Made by a program: the position numbers and the translations under genes. From NCBI RefSeq assembly GCF_002210165.1, contig NZ_AQQP01000002.1, positions 186,001 to 250,000 on the forward strand: a stretch of DNA of 64,000 nucleotides, given 5' to 3'. The stretch is from Phaeobacter sp. 22II1-1F12B. Lineage in GTDB: Bacteria > Pseudomonadota > Alphaproteobacteria > Rhodobacterales > Rhodobacteraceae. Position 1 is the first letter of the stretch; the number at the start of each line of letters is the position of its first letter. The notes below the pieces were generated by a model. That model did no database searches. It worked only from the letters and a program-made list of their open reading frames with translations, and was not told the origin of the DNA. Positions 1 to 8,237 of the stretch are shown here, in pieces.

Positions 1-927
1 GGGCATGCGCGCCGCACCCCTCTTCTTGGTTCGCCCTTCCTCGATGACATTGCCGGAAGGAAGGTTCTGGTCAAACCCGAGTGCCTGCAACATACGGGCA
101 GCTTCAAGTTTCGCGGCGCGTGGTCGGCAATATCCGCCCTCGCCCCTGAAACCCGCGAGAATGGCGTGATCGCCTTTTCCAGCGGCAACCACGCGCAGGG
201 CATCGCCGCTGCGGCCCGAGGGCATGGCATTTCATCTGTCATCGTGATGCCAGAAGATGCACCGCAGCTCAAAATCGCGAATACCCGCGCACTGGGTGCC
301 GAGGTCATTCTATATGACCGCGCCACCGGTGACCGCGACGCAATCGGCGACCAGCTTGCCAAGGAACGCGGGTTGAAATTGATCAAACCTTTTGACGAAC
401 CGCAGGTGATTGCCGGTCAGGGGACGGTGGGGCTGGAAATCGCAGCCGACGCCGGGATCGAAAAAGCCGACGTTCTGGTCTGCTGCGGCGGCGGCGGGCT
501 GACGTCGGGAATTGCGCTGGCGCTCGCAGAGCAGGCCCCGGGCATGACAACCCGCCCGGTGGAACCGGAGTTTTTCGACGACGTCACACGCTCTCTGGCG
601 TCGGGAAAGATCGAACGGAACGAACGGCTGAGCGGGTCGCTATGCGATGCGATCATCACACCGCAACCGGGCAGTATCACCTTCCCTATCATGCAGAACC
701 TTTGCGGCGCAGGTCTGGTTGTCACCGAAGAGGAAGCGCTGCGGGCGATGGTACTCGCCTGGCTGCGGCTCAAGATCGTCGTCGAACCGGGAGGTGCCGT
801 TGCGCTCGCCGCCGCCCTTTTCCATCCGGATGAAATCGATGGGGACACAGTGATTGCCGTCGCCTCGGGCGGAAACGTTGACCCGGCCGTGTTCCAGTCG
901 GCAATGGACCGTTTCGCCGCCGACTGA
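1..927 (+). CDS. PLP-dependent serine/threonine dehydratase family protein, 5' end outside the window
   Basis: The reading frame is open from base 1, so the start lies upstream; 308 codons are visible and only a short N-terminus (perhaps 15-25 residues) is missing. The fold type II PLP signature GSFKFRGA, with the cofactor-binding Lys at bases 106-108, is followed by SSGNHAQG and the phosphate-binding glycine loop CGGGGL near base 481. These are the hallmarks of threonine dehydratase/serine racemase enzymes, which deaminate L-threonine or L-serine to a 2-oxo acid plus ammonia in the cytoplasm. There is no C-terminal ACT domain, so it resembles the short catabolic or racemase type rather than biosynthetic IlvA. 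A 138-bp gap with palindromes separates it from pcaD, so it is probably not part of the pca operon. Substrate choice cannot be decided from the sequence. Confidence 0.85.
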   Translation, partial: GHARRTPLLGSPFLDDIAGRKVLVKPECLQHTGSFKFRGAWSAISALAPETRENGVIAFSSGNHAQGIAAAARGHGISSVIVMPEDAPQLKIANTRALGAEVILYDRATGDRDAIGDQLAKERGLKLIKPFDEPQVIAGQGTVGLEIAADAGIEKADVLVCCGGGGLTSGIALALAEQAPGMTTRPVEPEFFDDVTRSLASGKIERNERLSGSLCDAIITPQPGSITFPIMQNLCGAGLVVTEEEALRAMVLAWLRLKIVVEPGGAVALAAALFHPDEIDGDTVIAVASGGNVDPAVFQSAMDRFAAD

Positions 928-941
928 TCAGGACGCACGCC

Positions 942-985
942 AAGAAAATATACATTTTCTTTGCAATTTTCTTGCAAGAAAATTG
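942..985. promoter_or_regulatory. Paired palindromes upstream of the pca operon (candidate operator)
   Basis: Bases 964-985 form a perfect 22-bp palindrome centred on TTGCAA (half-site CAATTTTCTTG). Just upstream, 942-949 (AAGAAAAT) and 954-961 (ATTTTCTT) form a second inverted repeat with a 4-bp spacer. TTGCAA also recurs at 961 and 972, exactly 11 bp apart. The stems are AT-rich and lack a following T tract, so an operator is more likely than a terminator. It lies about 80 bp before pcaD. It does not resemble the ATAACC-N4-GGTTAA site known for PcaQ, and no regulator gene is adjacent, so the cognate protein is unknown. Confidence 0.6.
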
Positions 986-1065
986 GTCCCGCCATCGACG
1001 CCAACCGCCTTTACCTTCTTCCGGAGACAAGGTTATTGTGACCGGCAGAAATGAGGAGGCGTTAG

Positions 1066-1854
1066 ATGCAATTTGCTGATCTGGGTGAGATCCGGCTTCA
1101 TTATCGGGTCGATGGGGATCCAGACGGCGCTCCGGTCGTCTTCTCCAATTCGCTCGGAACAGATCTGCGTCTCTGGGACAAGGTTCTGCCGCTGCTTCCC
1201 GCCGGGCTAAAGTTCATCCGTTATGACAAGCGCGGACACGGTCTTTCCTCGATGCCCAAGCCGCCCTATTCGATGGGCTCACTGGTCCGCGACGCCGAGT
1301 TGCTGCTGGATCATCTCGGGGTAAAGGAATGCGCCTTTGTCGGGTTGTCCATTGGCGGCATGATTGCCCAAGGCCTCGCGGTAAAGCGTCTTGATCTCGT
1401 GCGGTCTCTCGTCCTCTCCAATACCGCTGCCAAGATTGGCACGGCCGAGATGTGGCAGGAAAGGGTAAACGCCGTTCTGCGCGATGGCATCGAACCGATG
1501 GCTGACAACGTGATGGAACGGTGGTTCTCCCGCGATTTCCGAAACACGGTCGAGCTTGAACTTTGGCGAAACATGCTGACCCGCCAGCCGGTCAACGGGT
1601 ATGCAGGTTGTTCCGCTGCTATCGCCGGCACCGATTTCTACACGCCGACCAGCGGGTTGAGGCTCCCGGCCCTTGGCATCGCCGGCGATCAGGATGGCGC
1701 GACACCGCCCGATGTTGTGAAGGAGACCATCGATCTGATCCCGGGTTCGCGCTATCACCTGATCCGTGGTGCAGGCCATCTGCCCTGCGTCGAAAAACCC
1801 GAAGAGTTCGCACAGGTCCTGACCGACTTCCTCAAGGAGACGGGACATGTCTGA
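1066..1854 (+). CDS. pcaD: 3-oxoadipate enol-lactonase
   Basis: A 262-residue alpha/beta hydrolase that hydrolyses 3-oxoadipate enol-lactone to 3-oxoadipate in the protocatechuate branch of the beta-ketoadipate pathway. The nucleophile elbow GLSIGG puts the catalytic Ser at residue 95. The C-terminal GAGHLPCVEKPEEF carries the catalytic His, in the usual PcaD/BioH-like position. A strong GAGGAG ribosome site lies about 9 bases before the ATG. It is the first gene of a pcaD-C-H-G-(hydrolase)-B run in which every junction overlaps, so it defines the operon start. The order matches the pcaDCHGB arrangement of roseobacters and rhizobia, except that pcaQ is absent next to it. The assignment is firm because of both sequence and context. 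Confidence 0.95.
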   Translation: MQFADLGEIRLHYRVDGDPDGAPVVFSNSLGTDLRLWDKVLPLLPAGLKFIRYDKRGHGLSSMPKPPYSMGSLVRDAELLLDHLGVKECAFVGLSIGGMIAQGLAVKRLDLVRSLVLSNTAAKIGTAEMWQERVNAVLRDGIEPMADNVMERWFSRDFRNTVELELWRNMLTRQPVNGYAGCSAAIAGTDFYTPTSGLRLPALGIAGDQDGATPPDVVKETIDLIPGSRYHLIRGAGHLPCVEKPEEFAQVLTDFLKETGHV

Positions 1855-2227
1855 AGCCTTTGAACGGGGCATGAAAGTCCGCCGCGAAGTTCTGGGCGAC
1901 GCCCATGTAGACCGCGCAGAAGCCGCCAAAACGGATCTCGACCTGCCATTTCAAACCCTGATCACCGAGGGCGCCTGGGGCACAGTCTGGGCAAGCGACG
2001 GTATCTCTCGCCGCGAACGCTCGATGCTGACACTGGCGCTGCTCGCCGCCACCGGGAATTTCGACGAAATTCCGATGCATATCCGAGCGACTGCGCGGAC
2101 CGGTGCCAGCAAGTCCGATGTTCTCGAAGCATTTCAGCACGTTGCCATCTACGCAGGCGTGCCAAAAGCCAATCATGCATTGAAACTGGCGAAAGCCACA
2201 TACAAGGAAATGGAAGACGAGGCATGA
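1847..2227 (+). CDS. pcaC: 4-carboxymuconolactone decarboxylase
   Basis: A 126-residue protein of the carboxymuconolactone decarboxylase/AhpD fold, the usual length for stand-alone PcaC. It decarboxylates 4-carboxymuconolactone to 3-oxoadipate enol-lactone, the substrate of the upstream PcaD. The segment around [20 protein letters not shown] followed by an EIPMHIRAT helix is the typical conserved CMD core. The ATG lies inside the end of pcaD (8-base overlap), which suggests translational coupling, and its stop overlaps the next start in an ATGA. It is not fused to pcaD as happens in some Gram-positive bacteria. Confidence 0.94.
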   Translation: MSEAFERGMKVRREVLGDAHVDRAEAAKTDLDLPFQTLITEGAWGTVWASDGISRRERSMLTLALLAATGNFDEIPMHIRATARTGASKSDVLEAFQHVAIYAGVPKANHALKLAKATYKEMEDEA

Positions 2228-2934
2228 CGCTCATTCCCCGCAACAGGGGCGGCCACCCGGTCGCCTACGCGCCAGGTTACAAATCCTCCGTCGCTCGCAG
2301 CCCCAAGCTGGCTCTGATTTCGGGATCTGCCACGCCCTCCGAGCAGACCGGACCTGTCTTTGGTCACGATCTGCTGGGCAAACTGGACAGCAACCTGATC
2401 CTGAATTTCACCGGAGAACCCGCCATCGGTGAACGGATCATAGTTCACGGCCGGGTGCTGGACGAAAACGCTCGTCCGGTCCCGGGCGCTCTGGTCGAGG
2501 TCTGGCAGGCCAATGCGGGCGGCCGCTATCGCCACAAAAAGGACGGATACCTCGCCCCGCTCGACCCAAATTTCGGCGGTTGCGGACGCACCATCACCGG
2601 CGAGGACGGGTCTTATGAGTTCCTCACCATTCGCCCCGGCGCCTATCCGTGGCCCAACGGTCCCAATGACTGGCGTCCGATGCACATTCATTTCTCGGTC
2701 TTCGGGCACAGCTTTGGCCAGCGCCTCATTACGCAGATGTATTTCGAAGGCGACCCGCTGATCCCGCTCTGCCCGATCGTCAAGACGATCCCCGACCAGT
2801 CCGCTGTCGACCGCCTTGTCGCGCCGCTCGACATGAGCCGCGCGATGCCGCTCGATTGCCTTGCCTACAAGTTCGACATCGTTCTGCGCGGAAGCCGTCA
2901 GACCATGTTTGAAAACAAGATGGAGGGGCTCTGA
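2224..2934 (+). CDS. pcaH: Protocatechuate 3,4-dioxygenase beta subunit
   Basis: A 236-residue intradiol ring-cleavage dioxygenase chain holding the non-haem Fe(III) site that opens protocatechuate to 3-carboxy-cis,cis-muconate. The four iron ligands can be placed by family spacing as Tyr102 (in GGRYRH), Tyr141 (in GAYPWP), His154 and His156 (in RPMHIHFS). This spacing is the same as in characterised PcaH proteins. It starts in a 4-base ATGA overlap with pcaC and ends one base into pcaG. The complete ligand set and neighbouring alpha subunit imply a functional alpha-beta enzyme. Confidence 0.97.
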   Translation: MTLIPRNRGGHPVAYAPGYKSSVARSPKLALISGSATPSEQTGPVFGHDLLGKLDSNLILNFTGEPAIGERIIVHGRVLDENARPVPGALVEVWQANAGGRYRHKKDGYLAPLDPNFGGCGRTITGEDGSYEFLTIRPGAYPWPNGPNDWRPMHIHFSVFGHSFGQRLITQMYFEGDPLIPLCPIVKTIPDQSAVDRLVAPLDMSRAMPLDCLAYKFDIVLRGSRQTMFENKMEGL

Positions 2935-3500
2935 TGGTCCAGCCGCTGAACACGCTGACAGAAACCGCATCGCAGACTGCCGGTCCGTACGTCCACATCG
3001 GCTGCACACCGAATTTCGTCGGGATCGAAGGCATCTATGACGAAGATCTCGGCCTCGTGCCCTTTCCCAAGGACGAGCCGGGCGAACACATCACCATCAC
3101 CGGCACTATTCTGGATGGCACCGGCACGGTTCTCCGCGATGTGCTGGTGGAAAGCTGGCAATGCAACGCCGAGGGCACGTTCGGACCCGGTTCCCGCGGG
3201 TTCGCGCGGATGCCCTCCGACCTTACAACCGGCATCTGGACGCTGAACACCGTCAAACCCGCAGCCGTCGGAAAACAGTCGCCGCATATCGCTCTCTGGA
3301 TCGTGGCGCGCGGTATAAACATCGGCCTGCAGACCCGCATCTATTTCGAAGGCGATGATCACAGCGCCGACCCGCTGCTGACCCGACTTGAGCATCAGAA
3401 CCGCGTGGAAACGCTGATCGCGAAAAAGACCGGCGACAACAGCTACCAGTTCGACATCCGGCTTCAGGGCGAAGGCGAAACCGTCTTTCTGGACCTGTAA
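2934..3500 (+). CDS. pcaG: Protocatechuate 3,4-dioxygenase alpha subunit
   Basis: A 188-residue chain homologous to PcaH but lacking the iron-binding His-x-His motif, as expected for the structural alpha subunit that completes the active-site cavity. The N-terminal LTETASQTAGPYVHIG and the internal LVESWQCNAEG strand are typical of PcaG. The start overlaps the pcaH stop by one base (TGATG), and the stop overlaps the next gene by one base (TAATG), so the genes are almost certainly translated from one message. The length is normal for the family. Confidence 0.96.
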   Translation: MVQPLNTLTETASQTAGPYVHIGCTPNFVGIEGIYDEDLGLVPFPKDEPGEHITITGTILDGTGTVLRDVLVESWQCNAEGTFGPGSRGFARMPSDLTTGIWTLNTVKPAAVGKQSPHIALWIVARGINIGLQTRIYFEGDDHSADPLLTRLEHQNRVETLIAKKTGDNSYQFDIRLQGEGETVFLDL

Positions 3501-4213
3501 TGGCGGATTTTCTTCTGGTTCACGGCTCGTGCCACGGCGCGTGGTGCTGGCGCGATCTCATTCCTGAGCTCGAAGCTCTGGGCCATACCGTCCGGGCCAT
3601 CGACCTGCCAGCCCATGGCGAGGACGATACCCCCTGCGGGGACGCGACGCTGCCGGGATGCGGCGCCGCTGTGCTGGCTGCCTCTACCCCCGATACCATT
3701 ATCCTCGGCCATTCATGGGGCGGCTTTCCCATTGCCGCCGCGGCCGAGGTCGATCCCAAAGCAATGCGGGCGCTGATCTTTCTCTGCGCCTATGTCCCTC
3801 GCGACGGACTGTCGATGGTCGACCTGCGCAAGCGGGCCAAGCGCCAGCCGATCCTTCCCGCCGTCATCCGCAACCCGGATGGTGCCACGATGCGGATCGA
3901 CCCGGAACAGGCCGCCGGTCTCTTCTACAGCGATTGTTCGCAAGAGATCATCGACTTTGCCGTGCCCCAGCTTTGCGATCAGGCCATTCTCCCGCAGAAG
4001 ACCCCGCTTGAAGTGTCGGAAGATTACGAAAGCGTCGAGAAATTCTACATCCGCTGCACCGAGGATCAGACCATCCCACCGGAGTATCAGGCCGAAATGG
4101 TCGAAGACTGGCCAAGCGAGCGTGTCTTCGAGATGCCAACATCGCATTCCCCGTTCTTCTCGGACCCAAAGGGGCTGGCGAAACTGATGGATCAGATCGC
4201 AGGGAGCCTCTGA
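3500..4213 (+). CDS. Alpha/beta hydrolase embedded between pcaG and pcaB
   Basis: A 237-residue alpha/beta hydrolase starting with FLLVHGSCHGAWCW, the opening shared with the methylesterase/hydroxynitrile-lyase-like branch of the superfamily. The nucleophile elbow GHSWGG gives Ser72, and His216 in PTSHSPFFSDP completes the likely catalytic pair; the acid is probably the Asp in RCTEDQTIP. It is unrelated in detail to PcaD. It overlaps pcaG and pcaB by one base each, so it is fully integrated in the operon. A role in releasing protocatechuate or a related acid from an ester, or in lactone hydrolysis, is an inference from position only. No signal peptide is visible, so it acts in the cytoplasm. 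Confidence 0.85.
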   Translation: MADFLLVHGSCHGAWCWRDLIPELEALGHTVRAIDLPAHGEDDTPCGDATLPGCGAAVLAASTPDTIILGHSWGGFPIAAAAEVDPKAMRALIFLCAYVPRDGLSMVDLRKRAKRQPILPAVIRNPDGATMRIDPEQAAGLFYSDCSQEIIDFAVPQLCDQAILPQKTPLEVSEDYESVEKFYIRCTEDQTIPPEYQAEMVEDWPSERVFEMPTSHSPFFSDPKGLAKLMDQIAGSL

Positions 4214-5556
4214 TGGCGGCAAGCGTCTTTGACAGCGCTCTCTACGGCAAACTTTTTTCGTCGGGAGATGCTGCGCGCCTGTTCAGCGATACCGCCGAGG
4301 TCCGCGCCATGCTGCTGGTCGAAGGTGCTCTGGCCAAGGTTCAGGGTGCACTCGGCGTCATCCCGGAACTCAGCGCCAAGGCGATCCACCGCGCCTCGAT
4401 GGAACTTCAGATCGACCCCGGCGGGCTGGCGCAGGCCACCGGCAGCAACGGCGTCAGCGTGCCTGCACTTGTCTCCGCCTTTCGCGGAGAAATGAATGCG
4501 CCCGAGCATGCGCAGTACATGCACTGGGGATGCACCAGTCAGGACATTCAGGATACCGCGCTGATGCTGCGCCTCAGACAGGCGCTTGGTCTGGTCGAAG
4601 AGGACCTGCGCAGCGTCCTGTCATCGCTGGCCGATCTGGCAGAGAAACACGCCCGCCAGCCAATGCCCGCGCGCACCTACGGCCAGCACGCCACACCGAC
4701 AAGCTTTGGCGCGGTCGTGGCCGCATGGGGTACCCCCCTGCTCGGCCTGCTCTCAGAGCTCGAAATCCTGCGCCGCGACTGCCTGCTTGTTTCGCTCTCG
4801 GGCGCGGCGGGAACTGGCGCGGCACTGGGTCCAAAGGCTCCTGAAATCCGCGCAGATCTTGCCGTTGCCCTTGGTCTCGGCGATCCCGGGCGCAGCTGGC
4901 ACACGGATCGCACCCCGGTCCTGCGACTGGCGGACTGGTTCTGCCGCGTCAGCCTCGGCCTTGGCAAGCTGGGCGAAGACGCCACCGAGCTGGTGCAGAC
5001 CGGTATCGGCGAAATCAGCCTCGGGGGCGCGGGTGCATCCTCGACCATGCCGCAGAAACAGAACCCGGTCGGACCTTCTGTTCTGGTGGCCCTCGGGCGT
5101 CATTCAGCGGCCCTGCTAACCGCCCTGCAAGGTGCCGCCATGCCGCGCTATCAACGCGATGGGGCCGCATGGTTCACCGAATGGCTCTCCCTGCCGCAGA
5201 TCGTGCTTGGCGCGGCCACGTCGGCACAGACCGCAAGGGCCTTGACAAAAGGGATCGCACCGCGACCGGAACAGATGGAACAGGCCCTGTCTAACGGCCT
5301 CGACATGATCCATGCCGAGGCGCTGAGCTTTGCGCTTGCCGAAACCATGCCCCGGCCAGAGGCACAGGCGCTGGTCAAAAAGCTCTGCGCCGAGGCGCAG
5401 GAGCAGAACACGGCCCTGCGTCAGCTTGTTGCCCGCGATCACCCGGAACTGGATGTGCAGGCGCTTTTCGATCCCCGTCACCAGATGGGACATGCCCCCG
5501 ACGAGGCGCTCGCCTTTGTCAGAGCCGTTCGCAGCCAAAGTGCAGGACCGGTCTAA
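4213..5556 (+). CDS. pcaB: 3-carboxy-cis,cis-muconate cycloisomerase
   Basis: A 447-residue member of the fumarase/aspartase superfamily that cyclises 3-carboxy-cis,cis-muconate to 4-carboxymuconolactone, linking PcaHG to PcaC. The superfamily signature GASSTMPQKQNP is at residues 274-285 and includes the mobile-loop serines that provide the general base. The N-terminal LYGKLFSSGDAARLFSDTAEV and the HWGCTSQDIQDTA segment are typical of PcaB. The start overlaps the upstream hydrolase by one base. The length matches normal PcaB proteins. Confidence 0.95.
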   Translation: MAASVFDSALYGKLFSSGDAARLFSDTAEVRAMLLVEGALAKVQGALGVIPELSAKAIHRASMELQIDPGGLAQATGSNGVSVPALVSAFRGEMNAPEHAQYMHWGCTSQDIQDTALMLRLRQALGLVEEDLRSVLSSLADLAEKHARQPMPARTYGQHATPTSFGAVVAAWGTPLLGLLSELEILRRDCLLVSLSGAAGTGAALGPKAPEIRADLAVALGLGDPGRSWHTDRTPVLRLADWFCRVSLGLGKLGEDATELVQTGIGEISLGGAGASSTMPQKQNPVGPSVLVALGRHSAALLTALQGAAMPRYQRDGAAWFTEWLSLPQIVLGAATSAQTARALTKGIAPRPEQMEQALSNGLDMIHAEALSFALAETMPRPEAQALVKKLCAEAQEQNTALRQLVARDHPELDVQALFDPRHQMGHAPDEALAFVRAVRSQSAGPV

Positions 5557-6901
5557 AGCGACGGCGCAGGGGAGATCCCTGCGCCTGTCGATGATCTTCA
5601 TCCTCGTGACGGTCATGCTCGATGCGATGGGCATCGGGCTCATCATGCCGATCATGCCCGATCTCATCCGCGAGGTCCGTGGCGGTTCCGTCGCCAATGC
5701 CGCGCTTTGGGGCGGCGTGCTCTCGACCGTTTTCGCGCTCATGCAGTTCGGTTTCGGACCACTGGTCGGCAGCCTGTCCGACCGGTTCGGACGTCGCCCG
5801 GTCCTTCTCGTGTCGCTGTTCTTCATGACGCTGGATTATCTCGTCATGGCCTTCGCAGGAACGATCTCGCTGCTGATCATCGGGAGACTCATCGGCGGGA
5901 TCACCGCGGCAACCCACGGCACCGCCAGCGCCTACATGGCCGACATCTCCACGCGCGAAGAAAAATCAGCCAATTTCGGACTGGTCGGCGCCGCGTTTGG
6001 CATCGGTTTTGTTCTGGGCCCGGTCGGCGGCGGCCTGCTGGGCGAAATGGGCACCCGTGCACCCTTCTTTGCGGCGGCGCTGCTTTCTGGTGTCAATTTC
6101 ATGCTCGGGCTGTTCGTCCTGCGTGAAACCGTGACAGATCGAACCCGACGCGCCTTTCAATGGCGACGCGCCAATCCCTTCGGCGCGTTCCGCCACCTCT
6201 CCGACCTGCCCGGCATCAGCACCCTTCTGCTCTCCACGCTGCTCTACAGCATTGCCCTCTACGTCTACCCGGCGATCTGGGCCTATTTCACGCAGGTCAG
6301 CTTTGGCTGGACCTCCCGCACCATAGGCATCTCTCTGGCCATCTACGGCATTTCCGCCGCCATCATGCAGGCGGTTGTACTGCGCCACATGCTGCGACGT
6401 CTGGGCGACAGGCGGACGGTGATCTACGGGCTGGTCTTTGACATCATCGCCTGCCTCAGCCTCGCCATCGTGACCAATGGCACGGTCGCCATCATCCTGA
6501 CACCCATCGCCGCGATCGGCGCCGTAATCACCCCCGCCCTGCAAGGTATCATGTCACGGCAGGTCGATGACAACGCGCAGGGCGAACTCCAGGGCGTACT
6601 GACGAGCGTCAACGCACTCGCCGCCGTCATATCGCCACTTCTCATGACCTCGACATTTGCCTTTTTCACCCGGCCCGCTGCCGAGTTCCAGTTCCCGGGC
6701 GCAGCCTTTCTTCTCGCCGCGCTCCTCCTTGCGGTCGCCCTCTTGCTCATCTGGCGGCTCCCCGAAGAGGATCATAATCCCGCACAGCGAAATATTGTTT
6801 CGCACTTGAAGCCCGCCCTGATACAGGTAACGTGCAAGGGAAATGAACAGGGAGAGTTCCATGCAAACCATCAAGGCTGCCGTCTGCCACGCCTTCAATG
6901 A
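5540..6901 (+). CDS. MFS transporter, TetA-like drug:H+ antiporter family
   Basis: A major facilitator protein with about 12 hydrophobic segments. It begins close to IFILVTVMLDAMGIGLIMP and carries the loop 2-3 motif A as DRFGRRPVL, both typical of the TCR/Tet-like group. I chose the GTG at 5540 because it supplies a short cytoplasmic N-terminus and overlaps pcaB; the ATG at 5591 is an alternative with a rather distant GGGGAG. About 45 residues after the last membrane helix are polar and unlike the family. They read through the probable promoter of the next gene and 41 bases into its coding region. In this context it may export or import an aromatic acid, but the family suggests efflux. The start and the tail are both uncertain. 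Confidence 0.8.
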   Translation: MQDRSKATAQGRSLRLSMIFILVTVMLDAMGIGLIMPIMPDLIREVRGGSVANAALWGGVLSTVFALMQFGFGPLVGSLSDRFGRRPVLLVSLFFMTLDYLVMAFAGTISLLIIGRLIGGITAATHGTASAYMADISTREEKSANFGLVGAAFGIGFVLGPVGGGLLGEMGTRAPFFAAALLSGVNFMLGLFVLRETVTDRTRRAFQWRRANPFGAFRHLSDLPGISTLLLSTLLYSIALYVYPAIWAYFTQVSFGWTSRTIGISLAIYGISAAIMQAVVLRHMLRRLGDRRTVIYGLVFDIIACLSLAIVTNGTVAIILTPIAAIGAVITPALQGIMSRQVDDNAQGELQGVLTSVNALAAVISPLLMTSTFAFFTRPAAEFQFPGAAFLLAALLLAVALLLIWRLPEEDHNPAQRNIVSHLKPALIQVTCKGNEQGEFHANHQGCRLPRLQ

Positions 6902-7949
6902 ACCTCTGGTCATCGAAGACGTCCAAATCGCCCCGCCCGCGGCCGGCGAAGTCGAAGTCGAACTGGACGCGGTCGCGATCTGCCATTCCGATATCTCCTT
7001 CTGGCAAGGCGGCTTTGGCGGTAAACTACCAGCCGTCTACGGCCACGAAGCCGCCGGTCGCGTGACCGCGCTGGGCGATAACGTGCAAGGCATCGAAATT
7101 GGCGACAGCGTCTGCGTTACCCTGATCAGGGCCTGCGGCAACTGCCCCTCCTGTCACTCCGGTCACCTGACCACCTGCGAAACCCCAACCGATGGCAGCA
7201 AGCACCCGCTGCAGACCAAGGACGGCGCGCCCCTGATGCAAGCGCTCGACACCGGTGCCTTCGCGGAAAAGGTCGTGGTCGATCAAAGCCAGGTGGTGAC
7301 CATCCCCCATGACATCGGCAAGGATGTCGCCTCCCTGATCTCCTGCGGCGTAATCACCGGCGTCGGAGCCGCCGTGAACGCGGCACGGCTGCGGGTCGGA
7401 CAGGACGTGGTGGTAATCGGCGCGGGCGGAGTCGGCCTGAACGCGATCCAGGGCGCACGCATCGCCGGGGCACGCCGCATCATCGCGGTCGATCTCGTCG
7501 ATGAAAAGCTTGAAATCGCGAAAGAATTCGGGGCGACCGATACGGTATCCGCGAAAGAAGCCAAACCCTGGAATGTGGTCAAGAAAATCCTCGGACGCGG
7601 TGCCGATTGCGTGATGGTCACGGTCGGCGTCGCCCAGGTCTACGACCAGGCACCGCGCTACCTGGCAGCCAGCGGAAACGTGGTCATGATCGGCATGCCG
7701 CACGGCGACCAGTTCTCGAAATTCTCACCGCTGTTCATGGCCGATGTCGGACAGGGGTTCATCGGTTCCAAAATGGGCAACGTAGTCATCAAACGCGATA
7801 TCCCCTGGATGATCGACCTCTACCAGCAGGGCCGCCTCAAACTGGATGAGTTGATCTCCGGACGCTGGGAACTCGACCAGATCAACGAAGCCATCGCCGA
7901 CACCCTCGGCGGCGCGGCCAAACGAAACGTCATCATGTTCAACCGCTGA
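6861..7949 (+). CDS. Zinc-dependent alcohol dehydrogenase
   Basis: A 362-residue medium-chain dehydrogenase. The catalytic zinc region shows Cys41 (AICHSD) and His62-Glu63 (GHEAAG). The structural zinc cysteines are Cys92, Cys95, Cys98 and Cys106 (CGNCPSC...C). A Rossmann GAGGVG follows for NAD(H). The ATG at 6861 is preferred over one 18 bases upstream because GGAG sits six bases before it. The four-cysteine lobe places it with class I/III-type alcohol dehydrogenases. Its position behind the pca genes suggests oxidation of an aromatic alcohol or an aldehyde-generating step feeding protocatechuate, but that is inference. The stop is followed within five bases by a dispersed repeat element. 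Confidence 0.88.
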   Translation: MQTIKAAVCHAFNEPLVIEDVQIAPPAAGEVEVELDAVAICHSDISFWQGGFGGKLPAVYGHEAAGRVTALGDNVQGIEIGDSVCVTLIRACGNCPSCHSGHLTTCETPTDGSKHPLQTKDGAPLMQALDTGAFAEKVVVDQSQVVTIPHDIGKDVASLISCGVITGVGAAVNAARLRVGQDVVVIGAGGVGLNAIQGARIAGARRIIAVDLVDEKLEIAKEFGATDTVSAKEAKPWNVVKKILGRGADCVMVTVGVAQVYDQAPRYLAASGNVVMIGMPHGDQFSKFSPLFMADVGQGFIGSKMGNVVIKRDIPWMIDLYQQGRLKLDELISGRWELDQINEAIADTLGGAAKRNVIMFNR

Positions 7950-7953
7950 CCTG

Positions 7954-8012
7954 CTTCTTTGGGTCAAAAATATCCCGGGGAGTCGCCCATCAGGGCGACG
8001 GGGCAGCGCCCC
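7954..8012 (+). repeat. Dispersed 3'-flanking element, copy 1 (core plus two hairpins)
   Basis: The core at 7954-7980 reads CTTCTTTGGGTCAAAAATAT then CCCGGGG. It is followed by hairpin 1 (GTCGCCC, loop ATCA, GGGCGAC; 7982-7999) and hairpin 2 (GGGGC, AGC, GCCCC; 8000-8012). The same layout recurs at 24115, 27342 and, in both orientations, near 41728-41829. It starts four bases after the alcohol dehydrogenase stop, which suggests a role in transcript ends. Confidence 0.85.
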
Positions 8013-8013
8013 A

Positions 8014-8041
8014 GCCACGTCGCAAGGGTCCGCGACGTGGC
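8014..8041. terminator. Strong GC-rich hairpin after the repeat element
   Basis: A perfect 10-bp stem (GCCACGTCGC at 8014-8023, GCGACGTGGC at 8032-8041) with an 8-base loop follows directly on the repeat copy. There is no T tract, so it would be a weak intrinsic terminator on its own. It may act with the preceding hairpins to protect or define the 3' end of the alcohol dehydrogenase message. Confidence 0.45.
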
Positions 8042-8237
8042 GGTCATGTTCCGACAAGCGACATTAGACCCCGTTCACATGCAACCACGGGACTGGTCGC
8101 AGCATATAGTGGCGGGCTGACAAACCAATCAGCACCGCCTCCCCATCTCAAAGCATAGAGAACTCTCCCGAAGCCCGGACACTTGCCATAACCGCCCCTC
8201 CTGCGGATACTTGGGGTTCACCCAGCGAACCCGATCC

